A stretch of 34,480 bases of DNA from Sedimenticola sp. (GTDB lineage: Bacteria; Pseudomonadota; Gammaproteobacteria; Chromatiales; Chromatiaceae), in the NCBI GenBank assembly GCA_011051655.1, contig DRKS01000007.1:1-34480 (forward strand), written 5' to 3'. This document shows, piece after piece, positions 1 to 7,763 of the stretch. Each line of letters opens with the position of its first letter. Position 1 is the first letter of the stretch. A program made the position numbers and the translations under genes. The notes under the pieces are model-generated. The model did not search any database and had not been told where the DNA came from. It was given only the letters and a program-made list of their open reading frames with translations.

Positions 1-129
1 CGGCCCGGCAGGGTCGAACCACGAGCAGTCAAACGCAGGCCAAAGCCTTATCCACGCTTGGACAAACCTCGCCGGCAAGCACGGATGGAGATTGAAAAAT
101 ACGGTCATACTAAGAAGCTACGGGCTTAA
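1..129 (+). CDS. IS4-family transposase, C-terminal fragment
   Basis: Frame 1 on the plus strand is open from the first base to a TAA at 127-129 and gives 42 residues. It is rich in Arg, Lys and Pro, with the run EPRAVKRRPKPYP followed by a basic tail ending KKLRA. From memory, this basic Pro-rich ending is typical of IS4-family DDE transposases, where it follows the catalytic Glu region. The catalytic residues themselves are outside the window. The gene is cut by the window edge, so whether the element is intact cannot be judged. Confidence 0.65.
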   Translation, partial: RPGRVEPRAVKRRPKPYPRLDKPRRQARMEIEKYGHTKKLRA

Positions 130-146
130 CTTAGTGCCATTCAATC
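1..146 (+). mobile_element. Right end of an IS4-family insertion sequence (partial)
   Basis: The window opens inside an insertion sequence. A transposase C-terminus reads through to a stop at 127-129, and about 17 bases later the neighbouring SpvB-like gene resumes. The boundary is placed near 146 because the third copy of a Gly-Tyr-Trp-Pro protein repeat in that gene stops matching its sister copies exactly there. The left end, the inverted-repeat partner and any target-site duplication lie outside the window. Confidence 0.65.
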
Positions 147-1580
147 TTGAGATGAGTACTGATTCCAATAGGGCCAGTAGCCTAGGCCGCTACCTTTACC
201 CCAGTCTTCACCAACAAAACTACTACCTGTGCTGCGCAACACTCGCCAGGTTGTGCCGGTAAAGTGCATGAAGTCCGTCTTGCCATCACCATCAAAATCA
301 CCGGTAAAATGAAACGATTGGTAGCCCGTATGATTCCAATAGGGCCAGTATCCCAGTCCGCCACCCTTACCCCAGTTCTCGGCAATGAAACCATTTTCTG
401 TTCCCAACAGAACCATCCAATTGTTATCCCAATACATGAAGTCTGTAATACCATCGCCATTGAAATCTCCGGTAAACTGAAATGACTGAGACGATTTAGA
501 ACTCCAAGAGGGCCAATATCCTGTGCTACCACCTGATCCAAGATCAGTATCCACGAAAGAAAGATTGCCATCTGAGTAGCTGAACCCTGTTTCTGGCAAA
601 CAGGTGCCGGTATTGTCACATTGTGTAATCGCTGAAATTCGGGATTTTGCAGTGGAAGAACTGTTCTCATAATATAGGCTGTAGTTGTAGACAAGCGCAC
701 CACCAACGTAGGCCTTGATGTATTTCAAGCGTTTAGTTGTAGAAATTTTTGAGCCCGCTATGTAGACATTGGTGACATCGGGCCGTGATTCAAATTCAAA
801 TTGGGTTGAGGCTTGTGGTAACAATCCCATCGCATCATTGGCGGTATAGTCAATCTGCACAGGATAATACTCGCCAATTGCACTATCTTCGTAATAGCTA
901 ACCTCAAGGTAATTACCAACCGCATCAGAAATCTTATTTACGTTCCAGAGCAAGACATCGGACCTTCCTTGTGCTTCAATACGTGAATCTGCCGTGTTGC
1001 CATATTCCACAACTTGGCCTGATTTGGTGTAGACCTTAAACCAAGCTGGACCGTCGCCGGCCGTGCCGTATGAAATAATCTTGGAGAAGCTATCACTCTC
1101 GGTTCGGTATTCAGCGCCATCTGTACCATAGGTGCCATTGATAACAATCAGTCGCTGACCATCCATGCAAAAGCGATCATTGTTATCAAACTTAATGCTG
1201 CCTTTAAAACCGTCTTGGACTATGGTTGCCGGGCAACGAGAAATGGCCGAGAGGCCGCCCAAAGACCAACCCACACCCAGCAAACCATTCCCGCCTTGGC
1301 TGCTGTAGTTGAGGGAAAGACTCGGCTGCATACCGGCTGTACCCGGCGGAACAGCTATAGGGATGGTGTAATTGGCCGCACCACTTGGGGATACGGACAG
1401 CTCACCCGGCGTGTAGCCGGGCACAGTGTTAGCTGTAACGCTGTTGGTTAGAAATAGTGAAGCGGGGAGAAATATCGCTAACCAGGAAAATCGATTCCGA
1501 TGACGTTTTTTAGATTTAGCTGAGGTTGATTGAAACGAAACAAACCAAGACGCAAAGACAGAAATGACAGGTATAACCAT
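141..1580 (-). pseudogene. SpvB/Rhs-like secreted protein, truncated by IS insertion
   Basis: A 479-residue reading frame. The first ~50 residues hold a basic n-region and a hydrophobic segment (WLAIFLPASLFL), which looks like a signal peptide. Residues ~55-130 match the SpvB/TcaC N-terminal style (PGELSVSPSGAANYTIPI, SLNYSSQGGNGLLGVGWSLGG). The C-terminal third has FG-GAP/VCBS-type repeats with D-x-D/N-G-D-G calcium-loop motifs (GDFNGDGITDF, GDFDGDGKTDF), each followed by a GYWPYWN spacer. The frame ends at a chance TGA four codons into the IS junction, just as a third repeat begins. Family members usually exceed 1,000 residues, so this is the N-terminal part of a broken gene. GGGAG lies about 10 bases before the ATG. 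Base composition is visibly more AT-rich than the metal island. Exact role unknown. Confidence 0.75.
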
Positions 1581-1945
1581 GCCCTGGTATCTCCCAAATA
1601 ATCATTATGTTATAGGGCAGCTATCCTTCTTACTCCGTTCGCCCTTGTTGTTGGGGATAAGTTTTTAATAGATCAAATCTCATTCGTCAACCGCAAAAAA
1701 GTTCGTGCTGTTATTCAGGGAACAGGGAGATTCAGTGGTTCCAAGTTGCTCTTAAACCGCCATCAAGACAGCATTAAATAATATTAAAACAGTGCGTTAT
1801 ATCATTGATTATTTCTGAAATAAGCGGCTAATTTAAATATTTTTTTGGCCTGATTAGGTTTGTCGTTACGGTGAAATTTCAGAAAATTCCTACAAGGGAA
1901 GGAAATTATTAGTGGTCTCAAAATAGTCAATATATGGCCCATGTC
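1581..1945. other. AT-rich gene-free stretch
   Basis: No credible gene is visible here. The stretch is AT-rich and lies upstream of the SpvB-like gene, so it probably holds that gene's promoter. I could not pick a convincing -35/-10 pair. The open frame continuing from the IS66-like fragment has no recognisable content. Confidence 0.4.
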
Positions 1946-2017
1946 ATTAGATAGACCGCTGGCTTTCCAGCCTGATATGTGTGCTTGCCAGAATGCTTGC
2001 TTTTCTGATTTCGTCAT
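1946..2017 (-). pseudogene. IS66-type accessory protein (TnpA/OrfA) N-terminal remnant
   Basis: An ATG at 2015-2017 starts a frame whose first 24 residues (MTKSEKQAFWQAHISGWKAS, then GLSN) look like the N-terminus of the small IS66-family accessory protein, where a pattern of FWQ-HI-W-ASGLS precedes an AYC motif. After residue 24 the similarity stops and the frame runs on as unrelated sequence to a stop at 1802. This is a remnant, not a working gene. The identification rests on pattern memory of a short segment. Confidence 0.5.
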
Positions 2018-2176
2018 GGATGTATTCTGTATCTGAAATCAAAAGCTTAAACTGATCGTGCCGGGGCTTTTAGGTGTGGTTGCCTGAGCGCTTACGATTA
2101 TTACGGGGCCTGGGTGGAAGAGCGGCGGGTTTCATTAGCTCTGGATGGCGGCGCCCATGTTCAGGCTTTGACCCTT

Positions 2177-2525
2177 TTAGCCGCCGACCTGTAACCTGTG
2201 CAGTGGATGACGGCGCTGGCGTTCTGCCATGGATTCAGCTCTTTGCCCTGTCAGCAGGTTATAAAAAACGGCGGCGATGCCACCGATGCCGAAACAGAAG
2301 ATCAGGCTCTCGATATCAAACCCGGTATTCCCCGCCAGGTCGAACAGGCTGGGGGGGCAGCCAGTATTCCGGCACAAACAGGGGCTCGGAGAGACCGAAG
2401 GGCATGGTAAACAGGCTGGCCCACAACATCGCCCACCGGTGGGCGGGGAACAGGGCGTAAACAATCACCCAGGGAATCAGAAAGGCGCTCGACCAGAGCA
2501 GCCAGACATATTGGTCAGACTGCAT
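2177..2525 (-). pseudogene. Lycopene-cyclase-domain-like membrane protein, frameshifted
   Basis: The ATG at 2523-2525 overlaps the end of the upstream FMN-binding gene by 11 bases. The first 58 codons give two hydrophobic segments (WLLWSSAFLIPWVIVYALF and a second ending PEYWLPP). The same protein then continues in another frame (SLFDLAGNTGFDIESLIF) through a third membrane segment to a stop at 2177. The frame switch falls on a run of seven G at 2351-2357; six would keep one frame. The FDIESLIF-type motif and membrane layout resemble proteins carrying a lycopene cyclase domain, but this is pattern memory. The joined product is only about 115 residues, so the C-terminus may also be lost. A sequencing error in the homopolymer is possible. 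Confidence 0.5.
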
Positions 2526-4086
2526 CTTCGTCACCCCCTTGCAGACAGCCGGCAGGCGGATAGATCTCGTCCATCGGCCGGGAGAGACCGTCGCCGCCCA
2601 CGATGCGCACATGGCAGCGGCACAGGGCGCGCGGCTCCGGTACGCCGCAGGAGTGGGCGATCATCTCCACCTCGTAGACGATGCCCCGGTAATAGTTGGC
2701 CACCCGGACTGATTTGACCGCCGGGTCCAGTCCCGCCTGGAGCCGGGGGTTGTGGGTGGTGATGCCCGTCGGGCAGATGTTTTTGTTGCACTTGAGCGCC
2801 TGGATGCAACCCAGCGCAAACATGAAGCCCCGGGCGGCGTTGACAAAATCCGCCCCGGCGCACAGGGCCCAGGCGACATTGGCGGGGGTGATCAGTTTCC
2901 CTGAGGCGATCAGGCGAATCCGCTGTTTGAGCCCGTGTTTTTCCAGCATGTCGGCGGCCAGGGGCAGGGCCTCTCTCAGCGGCAGGCCCACATTGTCCAT
3001 CAGCGGCATGGGGGCGGCGCCCGTGCCCCCGTCGCCCCCGTCCACCGTGATGAAATCGGGTGCGCTTTCAATGCCGCGACTGCTGATCTCCCGGCACAGC
3101 TCATCCAGCCAGTCACCGCTGCCGATCACTGTTTTGAATCCCACCGGCTTGCCCGTCACCTGCCGGACCCGGCCGATAAAGTCCAGCAGTTGTTGCACGG
3201 AGCCGATCTCCGCATGCCGGTTGGGGGAGATGGAGTCCTCGCCCTGCCTGATGCCGCGTGTTGCGGCCACCTCGGGGCTGATCTTGGCGGCGGGCAAAAT
3301 ACCACCCTTGCCCGGCTTGGCGCCCTGGCTGAGTTTGATCTCGAACAGCTTCACCTCCGGCCGGGCCGCGATCTCCCGCAGTCTCTCCTCGCTCAGGCGC
3401 CCGTCCGGGTGGCGTACGCCGTACTTGGCGGTGCCGATCTGAAAAACGAGGTCGCAGCCGCCGGCGAGGTGGTGCTTCGTCAGGCCGCCTTCCCCCGTAT
3501 TCAGCCAGCAGCCCGCCATTTTCGCGCCCCGGGAGAGGGCCTGCACCGCGGGCGCGGAGAGGGCGCCAAAGCTCATTCCCGATATATTGAAAATGGAGGG
3601 GGCGTGATAGGGGTGGCGGCAATGGGGGCCGATCTCCAGGGGGACCGTTTTGGCGCTCTCCACCCCCGCCGCGGGAAAGGGGCAGTTCAAAAAAATCGGC
3701 GTGCCTTCCACGTTCAGGTTCTTGGTCGAGCCGAAGGCAATGGTGTTGTCGACCCCGTTTGCCGCCCGCTCGACCCAGGTCCGCTCGGCCCGGTTGAAGG
3801 GCATCTCCTCCCGGTCCATGGCGAAGAAATATTGCCGGAAAAACTCCCCCGCCTTGCTGAAAATATAACGAAAGCGCCCCAGCACGGGATAGTTGTGCCG
3901 GATGGCGTTACGGCGCTGTGTGATATCAATGACGAACAGGACAAGAACGGTAAGCGTTATGAGCACCACGGCGGCAACGAAAGCGGCCGTTATGAACTCT
4001 ATGCCATGGGCCACCCATTCGGGAAAAATAAGGGTGTCCGTTCTCGTCCCCAACAGATGCTGAACCTCTTTTTCCATCTCGTTCAC
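2515..4086 (-). CDS. Membrane-anchored FMN-binding glutamate synthase family protein
   Basis: 523 residues. Residues ~28-54 form a strong membrane segment (ITAAFVAAVVLITLTVLVLF); the rest is the FMN-binding TIM barrel of the glutamate synthase family (PF01645), with GEGG near the substrate region, the DGGDGGTGAAP phosphate-binding stretch and a 3Fe-4S signature C427-x5-C433-x4-C438 (ending CPTG) as in GltB. The amidotransferase domain of full glutamate synthase is absent, so this is the stand-alone type whose true reaction is often unclear. A further Cys cluster (CRC) lies near the C-terminus. The start is a GTG at 4084-4086; an ATG at 4075-4077 three codons in is an alternative. It follows the YHS-LOG gene by 51 bases and overlaps the next gene. 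Confidence 0.8.
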   Translation of the reverse strand: MNEMEKEVQHLLGTRTDTLIFPEWVAHGIEFITAAFVAAVVLITLTVLVLFVIDITQRRNAIRHNYPVLGRFRYIFSKAGEFFRQYFFAMDREEMPFNRAERTWVERAANGVDNTIAFGSTKNLNVEGTPIFLNCPFPAAGVESAKTVPLEIGPHCRHPYHAPSIFNISGMSFGALSAPAVQALSRGAKMAGCWLNTGEGGLTKHHLAGGCDLVFQIGTAKYGVRHPDGRLSEERLREIAARPEVKLFEIKLSQGAKPGKGGILPAAKISPEVAATRGIRQGEDSISPNRHAEIGSVQQLLDFIGRVRQVTGKPVGFKTVIGSGDWLDELCREISSRGIESAPDFITVDGGDGGTGAAPMPLMDNVGLPLREALPLAADMLEKHGLKQRIRLIASGKLITPANVAWALCAGADFVNAARGFMFALGCIQALKCNKNICPTGITTHNPRLQAGLDPAVKSVRVANYYRGIVYEVEMIAHSCGVPEPRALCRCHVRIVGGDGLSRPMDEIYPPAGCLQGGDEDAV

Positions 4087-4137
4087 CCGACAGGCGCCCC
4101 TTCAGTGTTCAGGGCGCGCATCAATCGTTTCATGGTG

Positions 4138-4878
4138 TTATCCGGCCGGTGAAGTCTCATGACAAAAACACGAGGGGCGCTTGTAATGCTCGGTGGTGTA
4201 GGCCTCCGCCAGCCTCGCCGTCAGCCGCTGCGGGTCGCTATCGTAAACCACCCGTGCGCCGGTATCCTTGCCCCCGAAGCTGGCGACAATGTCGGGGATC
4301 TTTTCAGTGATGCCGCCGCTGCCTTCCAGCACGCCGATCAGCTTGCCCTCGTCGTAGGCGATGGCGAATTCCCCCAGGGTCCCGGAACGGCCGCCGAGAA
4401 TGACCACCATGTCGCTGGAGCGGATGTTGGTGACCTCCCGTCCCATCAAGCCACTGCCGGTGTAGATGATCACGTCGAAGCAATCCGAGGGGGAATGATA
4501 TTTGTGCACATGCTCATCCAGGCTCAACGCCGGGGAGATGCCGACGGAGAGGCCGCCGGCATCCGTCGCGCCCCGGGCGCACTCGTAGGGCAATCCGGGG
4601 CAGGCGCCCGTGATCAGCCCAAATCCCCGCCGGGCAATCGCCTGCCCCAGGGCATAGGCGGTCTCCTTCGCCCGTGGCGGCTGATCGTTATCCGCGGAGC
4701 CCATTACGCCAACGGTGAGACGCATGCCCGGGGCCTTGTCGAGAAAGGTTTCCGGCCGGGCCAGGAATTTCTCCTTGCACCGGTCTGAGCAGAAATAGTA
4801 GGTGCGGCCCTTATGCTCGGCCACGGCCTTTGCCCTGTGCGGATCGAACTCCATTAAACAGACGGGATCGCGAACCAT
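4138..4878 (-). CDS. YHS domain fused to LOG/TIGR00725-like Rossmann protein
   Basis: 246 residues. Residues 1-45 are a YHS/TRASH metal-binding domain (DPVC at 4-7, YYFCSDRC at 27-34, KFLARP). Residues ~52-232 are a LOG-like (lysine decarboxylase-like) Rossmann domain: a GVMGS start, LITGACPGLP, and a GGRSGTLGEF loop at 162-171 that matches the PGGxGTxxE motif of LOG nucleotide phosphoribohydrolases except for the leading Pro. The C-terminus ends with CFCH, another possible metal ligand set. The start at 4876-4878 is favoured over longer frames because GGAGGA sits 7 bases upstream and the YHS domain begins at once. Cytoplasmic by appearance. Its substrate is unknown; the YHS fusion suggests metal sensing or metal delivery (inference). 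Confidence 0.8.
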   Translation of the reverse strand: MVRDPVCLMEFDPHRAKAVAEHKGRTYYFCSDRCKEKFLARPETFLDKAPGMRLTVGVMGSADNDQPPRAKETAYALGQAIARRGFGLITGACPGLPYECARGATDAGGLSVGISPALSLDEHVHKYHSPSDCFDVIIYTGSGLMGREVTNIRSSDMVVILGGRSGTLGEFAIAYDEGKLIGVLEGSGGITEKIPDIVASFGGKDTGARVVYDSDPQRLTARLAEAYTTEHYKRPSCFCHETSPAG

Positions 4879-4999
4879 ATGTAATCCTCCTCGGTGTAAA
4901 TCGGTGTTTATCCAGAAACCTGTGCAGGCTTCAGCCGCGAAGGGAAAAGCACCGCTTCTGGACGGACACACATTAGAAATGCTGGGCGCATCGCGGGTG

Positions 5000-6157
5000 C
5001 TATAACCATCGCCTGACGCTCCAGCCCAACAGCTCGGCCAGCCTCGGTACCCAACGGCGCTGCCGCCAGCGGGTGGCGCAGACCGCCGAGGCCTCCGTCA
5101 GGTCAGTCTCGAACTGCGCCTGTAAACGACGGCAGAGCCCGGGATCCCGGCTGACCAGGTTCAATTCATAGTTCTGAAACAGGCTGCGGTAATCCAGGTT
5201 GGCGGTGCCCAGCGTCGCCCATTTTCCGTCCACGACGGCGACCTTGGCGTGCAGCATCCTGGGCAGGTATTCGAAGATCCCGGCCCCGGCGTCCAACAGG
5301 CGGGCATAGACCGCGTTGGCCGCCCAGCGCGCCAGCCGCACGTCACTCGTGCGCGGCACCAGCAGGCGAACATCCACGCCCCGCCTCGCCGCCGCGCACA
5401 GCACTTTCTGGGTGTGGTGATCAGGCACAAAATAGGGCGTTTCCAAACAGATGCTCTCCCTGGCGTTGCCCAAAGAATCGGCATAGATGCAGGCGAGCCG
5501 CCTGCGGCAGGAGAGGGTCTGATTGGTGACCAGCACGCTGCTGGCTTGCGCATCCTCCTCCGGCGGGTGATGGCGGTCGCCCCGCCAGAACGCGTCGAAC
5601 AGGCCGGCGGCCTGGCGGGCCAGGGCCCCTTGAAAAGAGACATGGGTGTCACGCCAGCGCGCGGCCCCAAAATAGCGCCGTGAACTCTGGCGGTGGATAT
5701 TGAATCCGCCCAGAAAGGCCTCTTTGTTGTCCACCACCAGCAGTTTGCGATGATCACGTCGGTTATAACGAAACGGCTCGCGCCACTGCCAGCGATGGAA
5801 GTGGCGCACCTGCACCCCCGACTGCTCAAGCTCAGGCCCCAGTGAGCGGTAAAACTGAAACAGTGAGCCGAGCGCATCCACCAGCAGGCGCACCTGCACA
5901 CCCGCCCTTGCCCTTTCAGACAGGGCCTGGGCGAAACGGCGGCCCACTTCGTCATCGGCAAAGATATAGGTCTCCATCCACACCCTGTGCCGTGCGCCGG
6001 CGATGGCGGCAAGCATGGCGTCGAACAACGGATCGCCCTCGGTGTAGATCTGAAAGGCGTCATGACCCACCGACGGCGCCGGATTGCATGAGCACCCGTT
6101 CCGTTTCGTTTCCGGCATGCGGGGGTTTTTGGGAGCTTTCGATGGTGGCGCCATCAT
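5000..6157 (-). CDS. Phospholipase D family protein, cardiolipin synthase B-like
   Basis: 385 residues with two HKD catalytic motifs: H136-x-K138-x4-D143 followed by GGFN, and H303-x-K305-x4-D310 followed by GTANLD. Paired HKD motifs define the PLD superfamily. The length, the lack of N-terminal membrane helices and the short N-terminus resemble ClsB-type cardiolipin synthases, which condense phospholipids at the membrane. The N-terminal ~25 residues contain a short Cys pair (GCSC). Two ATGs are in tandem at 6152-6157; the ribosome site is weak, and the start lies 2 bases after the stop of the antiporter gene, suggesting translational coupling. In this setting the enzyme may adjust membrane lipids under metal stress (inference). 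Confidence 0.8.
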   Translation of the reverse strand: MMAPPSKAPKNPRMPETKRNGCSCNPAPSVGHDAFQIYTEGDPLFDAMLAAIAGARHRVWMETYIFADDEVGRRFAQALSERARAGVQVRLLVDALGSLFQFYRSLGPELEQSGVQVRHFHRWQWREPFRYNRRDHRKLLVVDNKEAFLGGFNIHRQSSRRYFGAARWRDTHVSFQGALARQAAGLFDAFWRGDRHHPPEEDAQASSVLVTNQTLSCRRRLACIYADSLGNARESICLETPYFVPDHHTQKVLCAAARRGVDVRLLVPRTSDVRLARWAANAVYARLLDAGAGIFEYLPRMLHAKVAVVDGKWATLGTANLDYRSLFQNYELNLVSRDPGLCRRLQAQFETDLTEASAVCATRWRQRRWVPRLAELLGWSVRRWL

Positions 6158-6159
6158 GG

Positions 6160-7422
6160 TCAGCCACCGCCGGGTTTTTCGTTTTGCGTGGACAGCGCGT
6201 GCTCCGGTGAACCAGGGGCGCTGTTTATGCGCCGGCTATACAGGTTGGCCAGAGGTTTTGCGCTGATACCGTGCAGCAGGATGCTGAGCAAAATGGTCAA
6301 TATGGCCACGGCCTCTATCGTGCCGAGACCGGAAACCTCATGCTCATGCTTGTGTTCGATCAGGATCAGAAGATAGAGAATGGAGGCAACGCCCCGGGGG
6401 CCGAGCCATCCCAGTATCAAAACCGTATCCCACCTGAAGCCCATCCCCTTGACCGCCAGGGCCACGGGGGCCATGCGGATGAACGTCAGGCTGAGCAGGG
6501 CATAGGCAATGACGGCGGGATCGATGACGGCAAGCGCCGGGGCCGCCATGGAGGCGCCGAACAGGAAAAAGACCGCCAGGATGAAAAGCTGGCCTTCGGT
6601 CTCGACAAAGGAAAAGATGCATTGGGGCATGCGCCTTGAGGTGTTGCCCACGGTAAGCCCCGCGCAGAATGCCGCTATGAAGCCGTTGCCGCCGATCACC
6701 TCCGCCCCGGCATAGGCCAGGAGTGCGAGTGCAAACACCGAGATCCGCTCGAAATCACCGCTCATCCAGCCCCTGCCGTGAAACCAGTCGAATGCCCGGG
6801 AGCCGGCAAAGGCGATAAAGACGCCGGCAGCCGCGCCGAGCACGATCTGCCTGGTCATAAGGTAGACGGAGGCGCCGAGATCCCCGCTGGCGCCATCGGT
6901 GGCAAGCACCAGAAACACGAGCAGTACGGGCAGCGCAAGGCCGTCGTTCAGGCCGCTTTCCACATTGAGGGCCTGGCGGATGCGCAGCGGAATGGACTCA
7001 ATGGTGAAAAGCGCCTGGCCCAGGGCGGCATCGGTTGGGGCGAGGACCACCGCCAGCAGCGCGGCTTCCCAGACGCCCAGCCCGAGGGGCAGGAGCATGG
7101 CCATGAGCATTCCGGTGACAATGGTCAGGGGAAGGCCCAGCGCCAGCAGGCGTATGGGCAGGCTGTGATCACGCCGCAAACCTGTTGCGCAGATCCGGGA
7201 GGCGTCGGAAAAGAGCACCAGAACCAGGGTGATCTCCGCAATGACCGTGACCAGGTGGGAGCGCAGGTGCGGCGTCAGTACACCCAGGCTGACATCGCTC
7301 AGCAGCAGGCCGAAGCCGGTGAACGCCATGGGTGCTGTGATCCAGCTGTCAATGATCCGCCGTGACAACAGGCAGAACAGAAAGGTAAACAGCGTAATGG
7401 CCGAAAGCGGTATCGATTCCAT
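6160..7422 (-). CDS. Cation:proton antiporter, CPA1/NhaP type
   Basis: 420 residues, almost entirely hydrophobic with about a dozen predicted membrane helices. Motifs typical of the CPA1 Na+/H+ exchanger family are visible: VVLAPTDAALGQA, then ESGLNDGLALP carrying the Asn-Asp pair of the ion-binding site, and FCAGLTVGNTSRRMP. The transported ion cannot be read from the sequence; Na+/H+ or K+/H+ exchange is usual. It starts 17 bases after the PII gene and runs into the PLD gene with a 2-base gap, so the three are probably co-translated. No clear ribosome site precedes the ATG. The basic C-terminal tail is short. Confidence 0.85.
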   Translation of the reverse strand: MESIPLSAITLFTFLFCLLSRRIIDSWITAPMAFTGFGLLLSDVSLGVLTPHLRSHLVTVIAEITLVLVLFSDASRICATGLRRDHSLPIRLLALGLPLTIVTGMLMAMLLPLGLGVWEAALLAVVLAPTDAALGQALFTIESIPLRIRQALNVESGLNDGLALPVLLVFLVLATDGASGDLGASVYLMTRQIVLGAAAGVFIAFAGSRAFDWFHGRGWMSGDFERISVFALALLAYAGAEVIGGNGFIAAFCAGLTVGNTSRRMPQCIFSFVETEGQLFILAVFFLFGASMAAPALAVIDPAVIAYALLSLTFIRMAPVALAVKGMGFRWDTVLILGWLGPRGVASILYLLILIEHKHEHEVSGLGTIEAVAILTILLSILLHGISAKPLANLYSRRINSAPGSPEHALSTQNEKPGGG

Positions 7423-7439
7423 GGGCCGAACCGCTCAGG

Positions 7440-7763
7440 TCAATCCTCCTCGTCCACCTCGGCCTTGGTGCGGATGCGATAGAGCTTGTCGACCGGCAAT
7501 ATGGCGACGATACCGTCGCCCTCCATCCCGAGACTGGCGGCGTCCATGATGGTCCGGGCGGCGATCTCGGCGCCTTTCTCATCCGAAAACAGCTCGATGC
7601 GCGCATGATTGGTCATCCAGTCCTTGGCGTAGAAATCGGCGTATTCGCCATAGCCTTTCACCTTGGAGACGCTGAGGCCATGCACCCCCAGCTGTTGCAG
7701 GCTCTTCTCTACCTTGTCCAGCAGATCGATGCGGAAAATTGCGGTCACTTTTTTGTATCTCAT
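7440..7763 (-). CDS. PII-like signalling protein linked to metal efflux
   Basis: 107 residues with PII (GlnB) features at both ends: KKVTAIFR at the start, VSKVKGYGE entering the T-loop, and GDGIVAILPVDKLYRIRT matching the nucleotide-binding B/C-loop region. The T-loop is about 7 residues shorter than that of GlnB and lacks the usual KGHTELYRG segment with the uridylylated Tyr. This fits the PII-NG group, described in the literature as genes beside CusA-type efflux pumps. It overlaps the cusA1 stop by ATGA (7760-7763), so it is translationally coupled to the pump. A role sensing ATP/ADP or binding metal to tune efflux is an inference. Confidence 0.85.
   Translation of the reverse strand: MRYKKVTAIFRIDLLDKVEKSLQQLGVHGLSVSKVKGYGEYADFYAKDWMTNHARIELFSDEKGAEIAARTIMDAASLGMEGDGIVAILPVDKLYRIRTKAEVDEED

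Noticed and set aside
2051..2170. Plus-strand open segment with a protein-like ending (AYDYYGAWVEERRVSLALDG)
   Set aside because: There is no start codon or ribosome site and no family could be recognised; it may be a decayed gene end but cannot be supported.
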